From positions 372,001 through 436,000 of the forward strand of contig CAXBNJ010000001.1 of the NCBI GenBank assembly GCA_963977125.1: 64,000 nucleotides of DNA, in the 5' to 3' direction. Positions 54,995-63,835 of the stretch are shown in pieces; position 1 is the first letter of the stretch, and the number at the start of each line of letters is the position of its first letter. Origin of the DNA: UBA2705 sp963977125. GTDB taxonomy: Bacteria > Pseudomonadota > Alphaproteobacteria > Micavibrionales > Micavibrionaceae. The notes beneath the pieces were generated by a model that did not search any database, was not told the origin of the DNA, and was given only the letters and a program-made list of their open reading frames with translations. The position numbers and the translations under genes were made by a program.

Positions 54995-55072
54995 TCTAGC
55001 TTGCGGGATTGTTTATGGGCGTTTTTGGCCCGTATCCTCACAATATAAGCCTGATGAGGCTCCTAATTATAA

Positions 55073-55101
55073 AACACAGCTTTCAAAGGCTGTGTTTTTT
55101 T
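55073..55101 (+). terminator. Intrinsic terminator of dnaX-ybaB
   Basis: AACACAGC and GCTGTGTT form an 8-bp stem with an 8-nt loop, followed by TTTTT. It runs up to the stop of the converging metallopeptidase-like gene. Confidence 0.88.
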
Positions 55102-56257
55102 ACAATTTTGTGAGCGTAATATGTTGGTCTTGGTAAACACTTTCAAGCTTTTTGACATAGATACCTTGCCGCGCCGCTAATATATAGCGGGCAATGGTGT
55201 TTATATTGGTTTGCATGTTTACAGGCAGCGCCGCTTTTATCTTATTGGCTAACAGCGCTTGGCGATTAGCAATGGCGTTTTGGTCTGCTGCCGTGCTTCC
55301 GCTCTGTTTGAACTGCGTTACTTTGCTCATAATATCATTGAGGTAAGCCGCATCATCTTTGGGCGGGTTGGGTAGATTATATAATTCAATGAACAGAGCT
55401 TTGTTGATTTTATCGAGCGTCGTGAGCATTTCAACCGTGCTCATTTTCGTGGCGGTCGCATTAATTAAGGCATTGAAATGTTGCGCCAGGCGATCCCCAT
55501 GTTTATAGGCGTGACGTTCACGAAACTGGTCTTTATAGAGGTCGCCATATTTTTTCAAATTTAAATATATACCGCTATTATCGATCGGCGCGGCACGATT
55601 AAATTGGGCAATTAAAGCGCTGCCCATAAAGGCATCCTTATTCTGTTCAATATAAGGGTTATAAATAGCCTGCTTTAATGCCGTGCGCGCGGGGCTCTCA
55701 GGATTAAGCAAATGTATGCTTAACGCATATTCTATGGCGTGGCAAAATTCATGGCTGAGAATGTTAAGGAAAGTCTTCGCGCCAATTTTATCAATATGAG
55801 AGTTGCATTTAGGGTTATCGCTTAAGAAGACGGTGCCAAAGGATTGCTCTGGTTTTGTTTGATGGCTATGAGGCTCTTGATACTGGCCTGCAGTGTTCTC
55901 GTTTAATTTTTTCACAATAACGCGCGGAGCGGTGGAGAATCCGTAAGATCGAGCAAGGAAATTTAAGTAATGCTTCGCGTAAAATTGGCGGCCATCTCTG
56001 TTTAAATGCGCGAAAAACTTGGTGCTATGGGCAAAATAATTAAGCAGTTTTTTATTCTGGGTTGTCTTTAAAAGAGCGTTGCTTTTATAAGCGGCACTAT
56101 AATGCCAGTCTTCTAAGCTTTTTGGTATGGGGTGGTTCAGTACTATGGACTTGGCTTGATCAGGTGACAGAGCAAGGCCTTGTAAGCTCAGCAGAAATTG
56201 CTGTGCGTCGTCGTCAGATAGGCCTTTTAAACCTTTATCCATCGTCTCAATCCCCAT
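55100..56257 (-). CDS. Putative HEXXH metallopeptidase
   Basis: The 385-aa protein contains LSHEFCHAIEYAL, a canonical HEXXH zinc motif at His169-His173, in a helix preceded by a strand (KTFLNILS). No downstream Glu ligand can be assigned with confidence. There is no signal peptide or membrane helix. The rest is helical and unrecognised. It may be a cytoplasmic metalloprotease or an injected effector. It converges with ybaB and lies about 140 bp downstream of the carboxypeptidase gene on the same strand. Confidence 0.65.
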   Translation of the reverse strand: MGIETMDKGLKGLSDDDAQQFLLSLQGLALSPDQAKSIVLNHPIPKSLEDWHYSAAYKSNALLKTTQNKKLLNYFAHSTKFFAHLNRDGRQFYAKHYLNFLARSYGFSTAPRVIVKKLNENTAGQYQEPHSHQTKPEQSFGTVFLSDNPKCNSHIDKIGAKTFLNILSHEFCHAIEYALSIHLLNPESPARTALKQAIYNPYIEQNKDAFMGSALIAQFNRAAPIDNSGIYLNLKKYGDLYKDQFRERHAYKHGDRLAQHFNALINATATKMSTVEMLTTLDKINKALFIELYNLPNPPKDDAAYLNDIMSKVTQFKQSGSTAADQNAIANRQALLANKIKAALPVNMQTNINTIARYILAARQGIYVKKLESVYQDQHITLTKL

Positions 56258-56395
56258 TGAATATTTTTTTATTATTCACGCAGAGTAGCATTTGAAATAT
56301 GAAAATTCAAGCGAGAAAGTGATGCGGTGGAATGTTTGTTTTAAAGGCCAGCTAGAGCGCAAAATCGCTCAATAAAAGAAGGGGGAAATGCGCAT

Positions 56396-57622
56396 CTAGC
56401 GTTTCTTCGGTGCGACCACGAGGCAATCATTAAAATAGCGACAAGCATTTTGCGCTTCGTCCTGTGTGAGGCCAGCAAGGCGCGCGCGGAACATCCAACC
56501 ACTTGATGCTGTACGCAAGGGCGCAATGATTGGGTAAGCGCCTTGAAGCGTGGCAGGAAGAACTTTAACCGCGTCTTGTAATAAGTTATCCGTCTTTACG
56601 CGGCTTTTAAAAGCGCCAATTTGTACGGACCAAAGCGATACGTTTTGCTCTGCGCTGCTCGCCGTGGCGACTTTATATGTCGTGCCAGAAGAAGGCTCGA
56701 TTTTAGGTGATGATGCCGAGGCCATTAAAACTTGTGGCCTGCGAACGGGATGCGGCATATTACGAAGACTGGCTAATTGCAGCCTATCCATTTTATTAAA
56801 GCCATTATCTAAAATAACTTTCATATGGTCATTACGGCTATTCCCCGTACGGCCGCCGAAAACAACGCCGATAAGACGATTGCCATCTCGTTTGGCTGAG
56901 GCCACTAAGTTAAAGCCTGATTTCGAGGTGTAACCAGTTTTTAAACCATCCATACCCTTATATGTTCTCATAAGCTTATTGTGGTTATTATAGGTGGTTC
57001 CCTGATAGCGAAATGATCTGCGTGAGAAGTAGGGGTAATATTCACTGTAATTATTAATTAAGACGCGGCCCATGCGTGACATGTCGGATGCCGTACTGAT
57101 TTGACGGTCATGATGCAGGCCGGATGCATTTTTAAATGTGGTATGCACCATGCCTATACTGCGCGCTTTCGCTGTCATCATTTTGGCGAATTGGTACTCA
57201 CTGCCGCCAACATGTTCAGCTAAGGCGACGGCAACGTCATTGGCTGATTTTGTAACCAGAATGAGTATAGCATCCTTAACACGTATAGTTTCCCCTGGTT
57301 TTAGTCCAAGTTTGCTCGGCACCATAGATGCGGCATAGGGGGACATACGGACCTTATCATAGAGGCTGACTTTGCCCGCGCGTATAGCATCAAAAGTCAG
57401 TATTAATGTCATGACTTTGGTCAGAGATGCGGGGTGGAGTTTTTTATGCGCATAACGCTGTGATAAAACTGCGCCAGTATCCGCGTCAATAACAATAGAT
57501 GCATATTTAGGGTTGGAAGCAGCGTTTGCTGTAGAGCTGGAAAAAACCAGGGCAAAGCCCAGCGTAACCAAAAGGGCGGGCATTAAAATAAGATAGGTGC
57601 TGAGTGGTCGCAATAGAGCCAT
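56396..57622 (-). CDS. D-alanyl-D-alanine carboxypeptidase with SPOR domain
   Basis: The 408-aa penicillin-binding protein has a signal peptide (about 1-34, ending TANA), the serine motif S66-L-T-K69, the S126-A-N128 triad and K228-T-G230. It trims the last D-Ala from peptidoglycan peptides. Residues about 325-405 form a SPOR-type domain (WSVQIGAFKSRVKTDNLL, then MFRARLAGLTQDEAQNACRYF), which would take it to denuded septal glycan. This DacF/PBP5-like plus SPOR layout is typical of alphaproteobacteria. Confidence 0.92.
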   Translation of the reverse strand: MALLRPLSTYLILMPALLVTLGFALVFSSSTANAASNPKYASIVIDADTGAVLSQRYAHKKLHPASLTKVMTLILTFDAIRAGKVSLYDKVRMSPYAASMVPSKLGLKPGETIRVKDAILILVTKSANDVAVALAEHVGGSEYQFAKMMTAKARSIGMVHTTFKNASGLHHDRQISTASDMSRMGRVLINNYSEYYPYFSRRSFRYQGTTYNNHNKLMRTYKGMDGLKTGYTSKSGFNLVASAKRDGNRLIGVVFGGRTGNSRNDHMKVILDNGFNKMDRLQLASLRNMPHPVRRPQVLMASASSPKIEPSSGTTYKVATASSAEQNVSLWSVQIGAFKSRVKTDNLLQDAVKVLPATLQGAYPIIAPLRTASSGWMFRARLAGLTQDEAQNACRYFNDCLVVAPKKR

Positions 57623-57989
57623 AAACAGACAGTCTTCCTTTGGATAGTGTGAGTTTCCAGTTCGCTTAGTCTAATTAGAGTTGTTTCATCGGGCAATTAA
57701 CGTCTGTTTTTTTCGTGTTGTTATACACAACGGCGCATGGTCTGAAGTAACCACATCCAATAGTATATCATATTTACTACGGATTATTCAAACATAAGAA
57801 AAGCGTGTAAATGCTGATAAATCAGAGTTTTGTGCGTTGCAACAAAATAAATTGACTCGCCTTATGATATGTGCGATCATAATTATGTTGCAATGCAGAA
57901 AAGAACTGCTATGATAGCCGCATAGTTAAAGTATTAAAGAACGATGCGTTGTCTGTTTATAATTTAAACATGGAATTAGGAGAAATGCG
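57623..57989 (+). promoter_or_regulatory. 367-bp region upstream of the phasin gene, with promoter and possible operator
   Basis: A promoter TTGCAA (57888-57893), 16 bp, TATGAT (57910-57915) points to the phasin gene. An inverted repeat TTTTGT/ACAAAA with 8-bp spacer lies at 57828-57847 and contains GTTGCAA; the same GTTGCAA recurs at 57887 over the -35. PhaR-type repressors of phasin genes bind TGC-rich sites, so these are candidate operators. Nothing else is seen in this gap. Confidence 0.4.
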
Positions 57990-58658
57990 ATGAGCAATTC
58001 TGATAATGAAGTAAAAGGTTTAACTGACGGTAAAAGTGCAAAAATTGAATCTGTACCCAATACAGGTAAAGCTATTGCAGGGAAAACAACGAAGCCTACA
58101 TTGGTAGAAAACACAACCGCCTCTAAACCCAAAGCGGTTAAAGCTTCCAAAGCAAAGACTTCTAAAACAGTTAAGTCGAAAGCTACCCCAAAAGCAGCAA
58201 GTAAAGCGAAAGCAAAACCTGCGCACGTTAAGGCTAAATCACAAGATAATACAAAGAAAACAACATTTAACTTTATGGAGAATATTATGACTGCAAAACC
58301 ATATGACTTTGACAAATACACAAAAGACGCAACAGCGGGTGGTAAAGAATTTTACGACGCTATGCAGAAATCAATGAATATCTGGGCTAAAGGCGTTGAG
58401 AAAATCAACCAAGAAGCGATGAGCTTTGCCCAAGATGTTGCAGCGAAAAACCAAGAAGCATTTAAAACGCTGACCGAATGTAAAGATGTTAATGAGCTTA
58501 CTGAAGTTCAAACAAAACTGACACAAAAACATTTTGATTCACTGGTTGCGAATGCGACAAAACTTTCAGAAATCAGCGTAAAAGTTGCAACGGATAGCTT
58601 CGCGCCAATTAATGACCAAGTGAACAAAGCTGTTAAAAAAGCAAATGTAGCGGCTTAA
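57990..58658 (+). CDS. Phasin with lysine-rich N-terminal tail
   Basis: The 222-aa protein ends in a phasin domain (about 100-222): FDKYTKDATAGGKEFYDAMQ, WAKGVEKINQEAMSFAQDVAAKNQEAFK and FDSLVANATKLSEISVKVA (in pieces). Phasins coat polyhydroxyalkanoate granules. Residues about 40-92 are rich in Lys, Ala, Ser and Thr (KAVKASKAKTSKTVKSKA), like the histone H1-like tail of PhaF. AGGAGA precedes the first ATG. A second in-frame ATG at 58287 (residue 100) has its own GGAG at 58277 and would give a plain 123-aa phasin. Confidence 0.88.
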   Translation: MSNSDNEVKGLTDGKSAKIESVPNTGKAIAGKTTKPTLVENTTASKPKAVKASKAKTSKTVKSKATPKAASKAKAKPAHVKAKSQDNTKKTTFNFMENIMTAKPYDFDKYTKDATAGGKEFYDAMQKSMNIWAKGVEKINQEAMSFAQDVAAKNQEAFKTLTECKDVNELTEVQTKLTQKHFDSLVANATKLSEISVKVATDSFAPINDQVNKAVKKANVAA

Positions 58659-58708
58659 TGCTGATGCGTTAAATTGGCTTCTATATGGAGCTGATATAAG
58701 AATAAGAA

Positions 58709-58741
58709 AAACCGCCAAGCTTTAATGTTTGGCGGTTTTTT
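58709..58741 (+). terminator. Intrinsic terminator of the phasin gene
   Basis: AAACCGCCAA-type stem (10 bp, 58709-58718 with 58729-58738) has a 10-nt loop and ends in T residues. Confidence 0.9.
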
Positions 58742-58765
58742 AGTGAATAGAGGAGGGATGTTTGT

Positions 58766-60154
58766 TTAAGCGGCGGCCTTAAACTTGTTTTCTTCAGCCC
58801 ATAATTTCAAATCATCTATGGCGCGGCCTGCCATAACTTTTTTCTTCTCACGGCCCTTAACGTATTTGCCGCGCTCATTGCGCACTTCCATGGGGGTCAT
58901 CAAGCCAAAGTTAATATTCATTGGTTGGAATGTTTTGGCGTTGGCGCCGCCTGTAATGTGGTGGATAAGCGCGCCATGTGCGGTGGTCTGTGATGGTGTC
59001 TCAAGGGCAATGCCCAATTGTTCCGCGGCAGCAAGACGCCCCGCGATAAGGCCAATAGACGCGCTTTCAATATAGCCTTCGCAGCCCGTAATCTGACCTG
59101 CAAAACGAATATTCGGGCGCGACTTCATACGCAGCTGATTGTCCAAAATAAGCGGTGAGTTGATAAAGGTATTACGATGCAAGCCGCCTAGACGGGCGAA
59201 AGCGGCATTTTCTAAACCGGGAATAGTTTTCAGTACGCGTACTTGCTCGGCATATTTCATCTTGGTTTGGAAACCCACCATATTATATAAAGTGCCTAGT
59301 TCATTATCTTGGCGAAGCTGTACAACAGCATAAGGTTCAAAATCACCCTCTTTTTTATGCGGGTTGTTTAGTCCGACGGGTTTCATTGGGCCAAAACGCA
59401 GGGTCTCTACGCCGCGTGAAGCCATAACTTCCACAGGCATGCAGCCTTCAAAATAGGGTGTGTCTTTTTCCCATTGTTTGAAATCAAGATATTCAGCCGT
59501 GCAGAGCGCTTCGATAAAGTCAAAATATTGCTGCTTATTCATGGGGCAGTTAATATAGTCTTTTCCTGTGCCTGCAGGGCCTTCTTTATCATAGCGTGAT
59601 TGATACCAAGCGATATCCATATCAATGCTATCCGTTTCGATGATAGGGGCTATCGCATCAAAAAAGGCGAGGGAGTCTTCACCCGTCTCAGCGCGAATAG
59701 ATTCAGCCAAGTCACCAGAAGTCAGCGGCCCAGTCGCGATAATAACGCGGCCAAAATCAGCATCAGGTAGTGACGTTATTTCTTCGCGAGAAATCGTAAT
59801 TAACGGATGACCTTCAAGCGCAGCTGTAACGCGCTGCGAGAATATATCACGATCAACCGCCAATGCGCCGCCCGCAGGAACGGCAGAGCGATCACCTTCA
59901 CGCATAATCAATGAATCAAGCGCGCGCATTTCAGCATGTAAAACGCCCACGGCATTATATTCCGCATCATCAGAACGGAATGAGTTAGAACAGACAAGTT
60001 CAGCGAGACCATCAGTTTTATGCGCATCTGTGCCGCGTACAGGACGCATCTCATGCAATACAACCGGAATCCCCATCTCTGCAATCTGCCAAGATGCTTC
60101 ACTACCCGCTAATCCGCCACCAATAACATGAATAGGTTTTTGTTGTTCGCTCAT
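58766..60154 (-). CDS. trmFO: TrmFO, folate-dependent tRNA m5U54 methyltransferase
   Basis: The 462-aa flavoenzyme uses methylene-tetrahydrofolate and FAD to make m5U54 in tRNA. The FAD motif is at the start (VIGGGLAGSEASWQIAEMGI), followed by EMRP and LVCSNSFRSDD. The late motifs GQITGCEGYIESASIGLIAG and the Cys-containing active segment are present. Length is as expected. It appears monocistronic. Confidence 0.96.
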   Translation of the reverse strand: MSEQQKPIHVIGGGLAGSEASWQIAEMGIPVVLHEMRPVRGTDAHKTDGLAELVCSNSFRSDDAEYNAVGVLHAEMRALDSLIMREGDRSAVPAGGALAVDRDIFSQRVTAALEGHPLITISREEITSLPDADFGRVIIATGPLTSGDLAESIRAETGEDSLAFFDAIAPIIETDSIDMDIAWYQSRYDKEGPAGTGKDYINCPMNKQQYFDFIEALCTAEYLDFKQWEKDTPYFEGCMPVEVMASRGVETLRFGPMKPVGLNNPHKKEGDFEPYAVVQLRQDNELGTLYNMVGFQTKMKYAEQVRVLKTIPGLENAAFARLGGLHRNTFINSPLILDNQLRMKSRPNIRFAGQITGCEGYIESASIGLIAGRLAAAEQLGIALETPSQTTAHGALIHHITGGANAKTFQPMNINFGLMTPMEVRNERGKYVKGREKKKVMAGRAIDDLKLWAEENKFKAAA

Positions 60155-60325
60155 TTGTCTAAATATCCTTGTATATGCTGTATCTACTGTCTCATTCTAT
60201 TATAGAAACACGCCCTGAAATGCAAATTTTTAATAATACGAATTATTTATTTGACATAACTATACAGTTGATGTATCTTACGTCAAATCAAATTAACAGT
60301 ATTGAATATTACAGAGGAAAACAAA

Positions 60326-61174
60326 ATGAATTCATTAACAAAAATTGGCGGTTATGCAGTAGCGGGATTTATGGCAGTATCTGCATTAACTTACGCAATA
60401 TCACCACGTATTACAGAACGTGAAGCCGGCTTAAAGGTCGTTCGTGGTAAGTTAGTTGATGATCAGGTTCCAGAAGGTGTCTATCCGAGTTCGCTTTTGC
60501 CTCATGTCGAGTTTATTCAGTTACCAAAATTCGTGCAAAGTTCTGATGTTGGCGCTACGGAAGCGGATGAAGTAACTATTCGTACGAAAGAAAAAGCAAG
60601 AATTTATGGTAACTTCACTGTTATGTGGCACGTAGATAACGAAGTTGAAGACTTTGGCCGTATCTATAAAAAATGGAAAATTGATGAGATCGAAGATCTT
60701 GCGCCATATATTGAAAAATATACAGTGCCTGCTGCTATTGATGTTTATAAGACTGTTGAAACATCAAAAATTAACGAAAATGTAACAGGTCTTGGCGCTA
60801 AAATTGCAGAGCGCTTGCGCGCAATCCTTGTTGAACGTGGCCATGATTATATTGTTATTGATGATGTCTTACCTTCAGGTGTCGGTCTTTCCAATAACGC
60901 AAATAATGATTTAGAAAAAATTGTGTCTGAAGAACGCAAGCTAGATCTTTTGAAGGTTCAAGGTCAAGTTGCTGATCAGTCTGTTGCAATCGCAAAGAAG
61001 CAATCAGCCGTTACTGCCTCAGCTTTGGCGGGTCTTAAAAAGGCTGGCGTACCAGAAGGTCAACTTGTACAGGCTTACTACCTACAGCTTATGCGTGATA
61101 ACGATAAGATTGGCGAGCCTTTTGTTCCTGGTCCAATTCCAGGTACGGGTGTCGGCGCTGTTTCTCCCAAGTAA
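60326..61174 (+). CDS. SPFH/prohibitin-domain membrane protein
   Basis: ATG 60326 is preferred because AGAGGAAAA lies just upstream; 60302 has none. The 282-aa protein has an N-terminal membrane helix (about 7-25), then an SPFH/band 7 domain (about 28-200: EREAGLKVVRGKL, EADEVTIRTKEKARIYGNF) and a helical tail with KKQSAVTASALAGLKKAGV. Such proteins form ring scaffolds on membranes and often regulate proteases. It is monocistronic with a clear terminator. The particular subfamily is not identified. Confidence 0.85.
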   Translation: MNSLTKIGGYAVAGFMAVSALTYAISPRITEREAGLKVVRGKLVDDQVPEGVYPSSLLPHVEFIQLPKFVQSSDVGATEADEVTIRTKEKARIYGNFTVMWHVDNEVEDFGRIYKKWKIDEIEDLAPYIEKYTVPAAIDVYKTVETSKINENVTGLGAKIAERLRAILVERGHDYIVIDDVLPSGVGLSNNANNDLEKIVSEERKLDLLKVQGQVADQSVAIAKKQSAVTASALAGLKKAGVPEGQLVQAYYLQLMRDNDKIGEPFVPGPIPGTGVGAVSPK

Positions 61175-61195
61175 AGATACAAATATATGAATATA

Positions 61196-61226
61196 AAAAG
61201 CCAGCATTCATAGCTGGCTTTTTTTT
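61196..61226 (+). terminator. Intrinsic terminator of the SPFH gene
   Basis: AAAGCCAGC and GCTGGCTTT form a 9-bp stem with a 7-nt loop, followed by TTTTTT. Confidence 0.92.
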
Positions 61227-61314
61227 GTTTAATGCGGGCAGCTTTCAACCATGCGCTCTTTTTGTTTATTGGTGGTCGGAAACACGTATAATGCGCCTTT
61301 AATGCCCTTTGTGT

Positions 61315-61344
61315 TTGACATAACTGCAGGTTGTTTGCTATAGT
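61315..61344 (+). promoter_or_regulatory. Near-consensus promoter for a leaderless gene
   Basis: TTGACA (61315-61320), 18 bp and TATAGT (61339-61344). The expected start, 6-7 bases later, falls on the A of the ATG at 61350. Confidence 0.6.
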
Positions 61345-61349
61345 CTTTT

Positions 61350-61781
61350 ATGACAGAAAAATGGCGCATAGTTTTAGCAGAACAAAATATGGATTTAGGA
61401 TCTGTAGATAGAGCTGTGTTTGGCAAAGATGCATGCCATTCTTTCTTGGCTTTGGTTAACCATCAAAATGATGTGATCTCGGGGCGTCAGAACTGTAATG
61501 CCGTTACGCGCTCTATGCTTCATGCCATGGATATTGATTTATCACATGATGATTTTGACTTAATGCCGCATGGTTATAAGAATAAATTATGGGAGAAATC
61601 CCTCGTTGGCGAATTTAATACACGAGGCGCATATAGCGTAGAGACGATTGAAGCTTATTTAGCGCATGTACAAAATAGCATTACACGCGACATGCCGAAA
61701 ATTGTTAATGATGAGTTAGATATGCGCAGTAGTGACCTTAAGCGCAGCCCCGTTATTAAAGCACAAATAAGCCACCCTTAA
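61350..61781 (+). CDS. Hypothetical protein, probably translated from leaderless mRNA
   Basis: The 143-aa protein is unrecognised. It has no signal peptide or membrane segment and is helical, with many His, Asp and Asn. There is no ribosome site; the promoter -10 ends five bases before the ATG, so transcript and coding region should begin together. It converges with the peptide transporter gene. The pattern HSFLALVNHQNDVISGRQN is the most distinctive part. Confidence 0.6.
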   Translation: MTEKWRIVLAEQNMDLGSVDRAVFGKDACHSFLALVNHQNDVISGRQNCNAVTRSMLHAMDIDLSHDDFDLMPHGYKNKLWEKSLVGEFNTRGAYSVETIEAYLAHVQNSITRDMPKIVNDELDMRSSDLKRSPVIKAQISHP

Positions 61782-61808
61782 ATCTATCTTAAACCGATCT
61801 TGAATAAG

Positions 61809-63434
61809 CTAGTATAGCGCGGCTTTTAGCAATTCCTGCGTATAACCTTCTTGCGGATTCGTGAAGACATCTTCTGCTTTACCGCTTTCAACGACTTTAC
61901 CATTTTTCATGACAATTATGCGGTGTGACAGTGCGCGGACAACGCGAAGGTCATGGCTGATGAATAAATAAGACAGATTGTGATTGCGCTGTAATTTGCG
62001 CAGTAAGTCGATAATCTGCGCTTGGATAGAGACATCAAGCGCTGAAGTTGGCTCATCGAGGACCAATAATTTTGGTTTTAAGACAAGGGCGCGGGCAATG
62101 GATATACGCTGGCGCTGACCGCCTGAAAACTCATGCGGAAAACGATGGCGCGTTTCGGGATCAAGCTCTACTTCATTCAGCGCGGCAATGACGGCTTTAT
62201 CGCGTTCAATTTTACTCATTTTTGGCGAGTGGACATTAAGTCCTTCGGCGATAATCTGGCCAACGCTCATACGCGGGGACAATGCGCCAAACGGGTCTTG
62301 AAAGACGACCTGCATGTCTTTTCGAATGTGACGCAGGGCTTTGGTGTCTAATTGTCCAATATCTTTACCGCAAAAGACAATCTGCCCTTCGGCTTTGATT
62401 AGTCTTAAAACGCTTAAGCCTAATGTGGTTTTACCTGATCCGGATTCGCCAACTATACCAAGGGTTTCGCCTTCTTCTAGCGAGAAGGAAATATCATCAA
62501 CCGCCTTCACAAAGCTTTTTGGTTTCCCCAATAAGGTCTTTTTCATAGGGAAATAGACTTTAACATTTTTCGCTTCAGTTAAAACAGCGTGCTTTTTCGT
62601 TGGGTCACGCGGCTCCGCGCCGCCAGTTGGCACAGAATTAATCAGTTTTTGTGTGTATTCATGTTTAGGCGCGTTAAATAGCGCCGCGGTTGCGCCATGT
62701 TCAACGATAACGCCTTGCTGCATGACGCTGACATGTTCGGTGTATTTTTGCACGACAGGCAAGTCATGGGTGATCATCAGCATTGCCATGCCGAGTTCTT
62801 TTTGCAGTTCAGACAGCAAATCAAGAATTTGTGCCTGTACGGTGACATCCAAAGCGGTAGTCGGTTCATCAGCGATTAATAAGTCAGGCTTATTGGCCAA
62901 AGCAATCGCAATCATAATGCGTTGGCGCTGACCGCCGGAGAGCTCATGCGGATAGGCGCCCATGCGTTCTTTAAGGTGGGGCAGGCGCACCATATCGAGC
63001 AAGTCTTTAACGCGCTGATTTAAGGTGGAGCCATCAACATTGTCATGCAGGCGCACAACTTCAGCAATTTGCTTTTCTATTGTATGTAATGGGTTAAGCG
63101 AAGTGAGCGGTTCTTGGAAAATCATACCGATTTCATCACCGCGCAATTTGCGCATGTTTTTTTCGCTCAACGTTAAAACGTCGCGGCCATTATAGAATAT
63201 TTCGCCATTCGGGAAATGAGCGGATTTAGGCAATAAGCGCATGGCAGCCATGGCAGTGACGGACTTACCAGAACCTGATTCGCCAACCAACGCATGAGTC
63301 TCACCCTTATTAATCGATAAAGAAAGATTCTTAACCGCATCAAAGGCTTGCTTGCCGTTTGTAAACTGTACGGAAAGGTTTTTGATCTCTAATAAAGGCG
63401 CCTGTGGGCTCGACTGTGTATTTTTTTCACTCAT
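61809..63434 (-). CDS. yejF: Peptide ABC transporter ATP-binding protein (two fused ABC domains, YejF type)
   Basis: ATG 63434 (MSEKNTQ) is preferred over 63470. The 541-aa protein has two complete ATPases. The first has Walker A GESGSGKS, signature LSGGQRQRI and Walker B LLIADEPTTALD. The second has Walker A GESGSGKT, FSGGQRQRISIARAL and LLVLDEPTSALD. Fused ABC domains of this type serve oligopeptide importers such as YejABEF. A permease of the same system lies upstream on the same strand, separated by a small exported-protein ORF. Confidence 0.92.
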   Translation of the reverse strand: MSEKNTQSSPQAPLLEIKNLSVQFTNGKQAFDAVKNLSLSINKGETHALVGESGSGKSVTAMAAMRLLPKSAHFPNGEIFYNGRDVLTLSEKNMRKLRGDEIGMIFQEPLTSLNPLHTIEKQIAEVVRLHDNVDGSTLNQRVKDLLDMVRLPHLKERMGAYPHELSGGQRQRIMIAIALANKPDLLIADEPTTALDVTVQAQILDLLSELQKELGMAMLMITHDLPVVQKYTEHVSVMQQGVIVEHGATAALFNAPKHEYTQKLINSVPTGGAEPRDPTKKHAVLTEAKNVKVYFPMKKTLLGKPKSFVKAVDDISFSLEEGETLGIVGESGSGKTTLGLSVLRLIKAEGQIVFCGKDIGQLDTKALRHIRKDMQVVFQDPFGALSPRMSVGQIIAEGLNVHSPKMSKIERDKAVIAALNEVELDPETRHRFPHEFSGGQRQRISIARALVLKPKLLVLDEPTSALDVSIQAQIIDLLRKLQRNHNLSYLFISHDLRVVRALSHRIIVMKNGKVVESGKAEDVFTNPQEGYTQELLKAALY

Positions 63435-63537
63435 AGCTAAGATAATAGAAACTTTACCGCCTTTGCACAAGCAAGCTTAGCAGCAAAGCCCGTTTACTCC
63501 GCAGTTTTATTGCTAGAAGTTCTTGGATGGGAAAGCT

Positions 63538-63789
63538 CTATATCAGCGGTAAGCGATGATCTTTGACATGGATTGTGTTGCATATCATGCTTTGGCCATC
63601 GTCTGAAGGTATTGCGGCGACGTTGGGTACCCAATCAGGAATGCCCGAACATGGGTTTTGTGATGCGGGCAGGGCATGGTTTTCGCTTTGCATATTAAAT
63701 CGGCCTATATTTGCAGGCAGAATAAGAGCCGCGCAAAGGGCGAAGGCTGTAGAGGCTCTTTTTATCAATGGGTTTTTTATCATGTCCAT
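63538..63789 (-). CDS. Small exported hypothetical protein
   Basis: The 83-aa ORF starts MDMIKNPLIKRA and has a hydrophobic stretch (about 14-27, TAFALCAALILPAN) that reads as a signal peptide. The mature part has two cysteines (NPCSG and MICNT) that could form a disulfide. An internal start at 63783 is equally possible; the ribosome site is poor. It lies between the permease and ATPase genes of the peptide transporter, an unusual place for a separate gene. Confidence 0.45.
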   Translation of the reverse strand: MDMIKNPLIKRASTAFALCAALILPANIGRFNMQSENHALPASQNPCSGIPDWVPNVAAIPSDDGQSMICNTIHVKDHRLPLI

Positions 63790-63835
63790 GCAGGACAGTA
63801 TTAAACACTAATCGTATTATGTCAACATGTTTGGC

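Noticed and set aside
61229..61426. Minus-strand ORF of 65 aa (or 30 aa from 61321)
   Set aside because: No ribosome site; it overlaps the strong promoter and start of the plus-strand gene at 61350.
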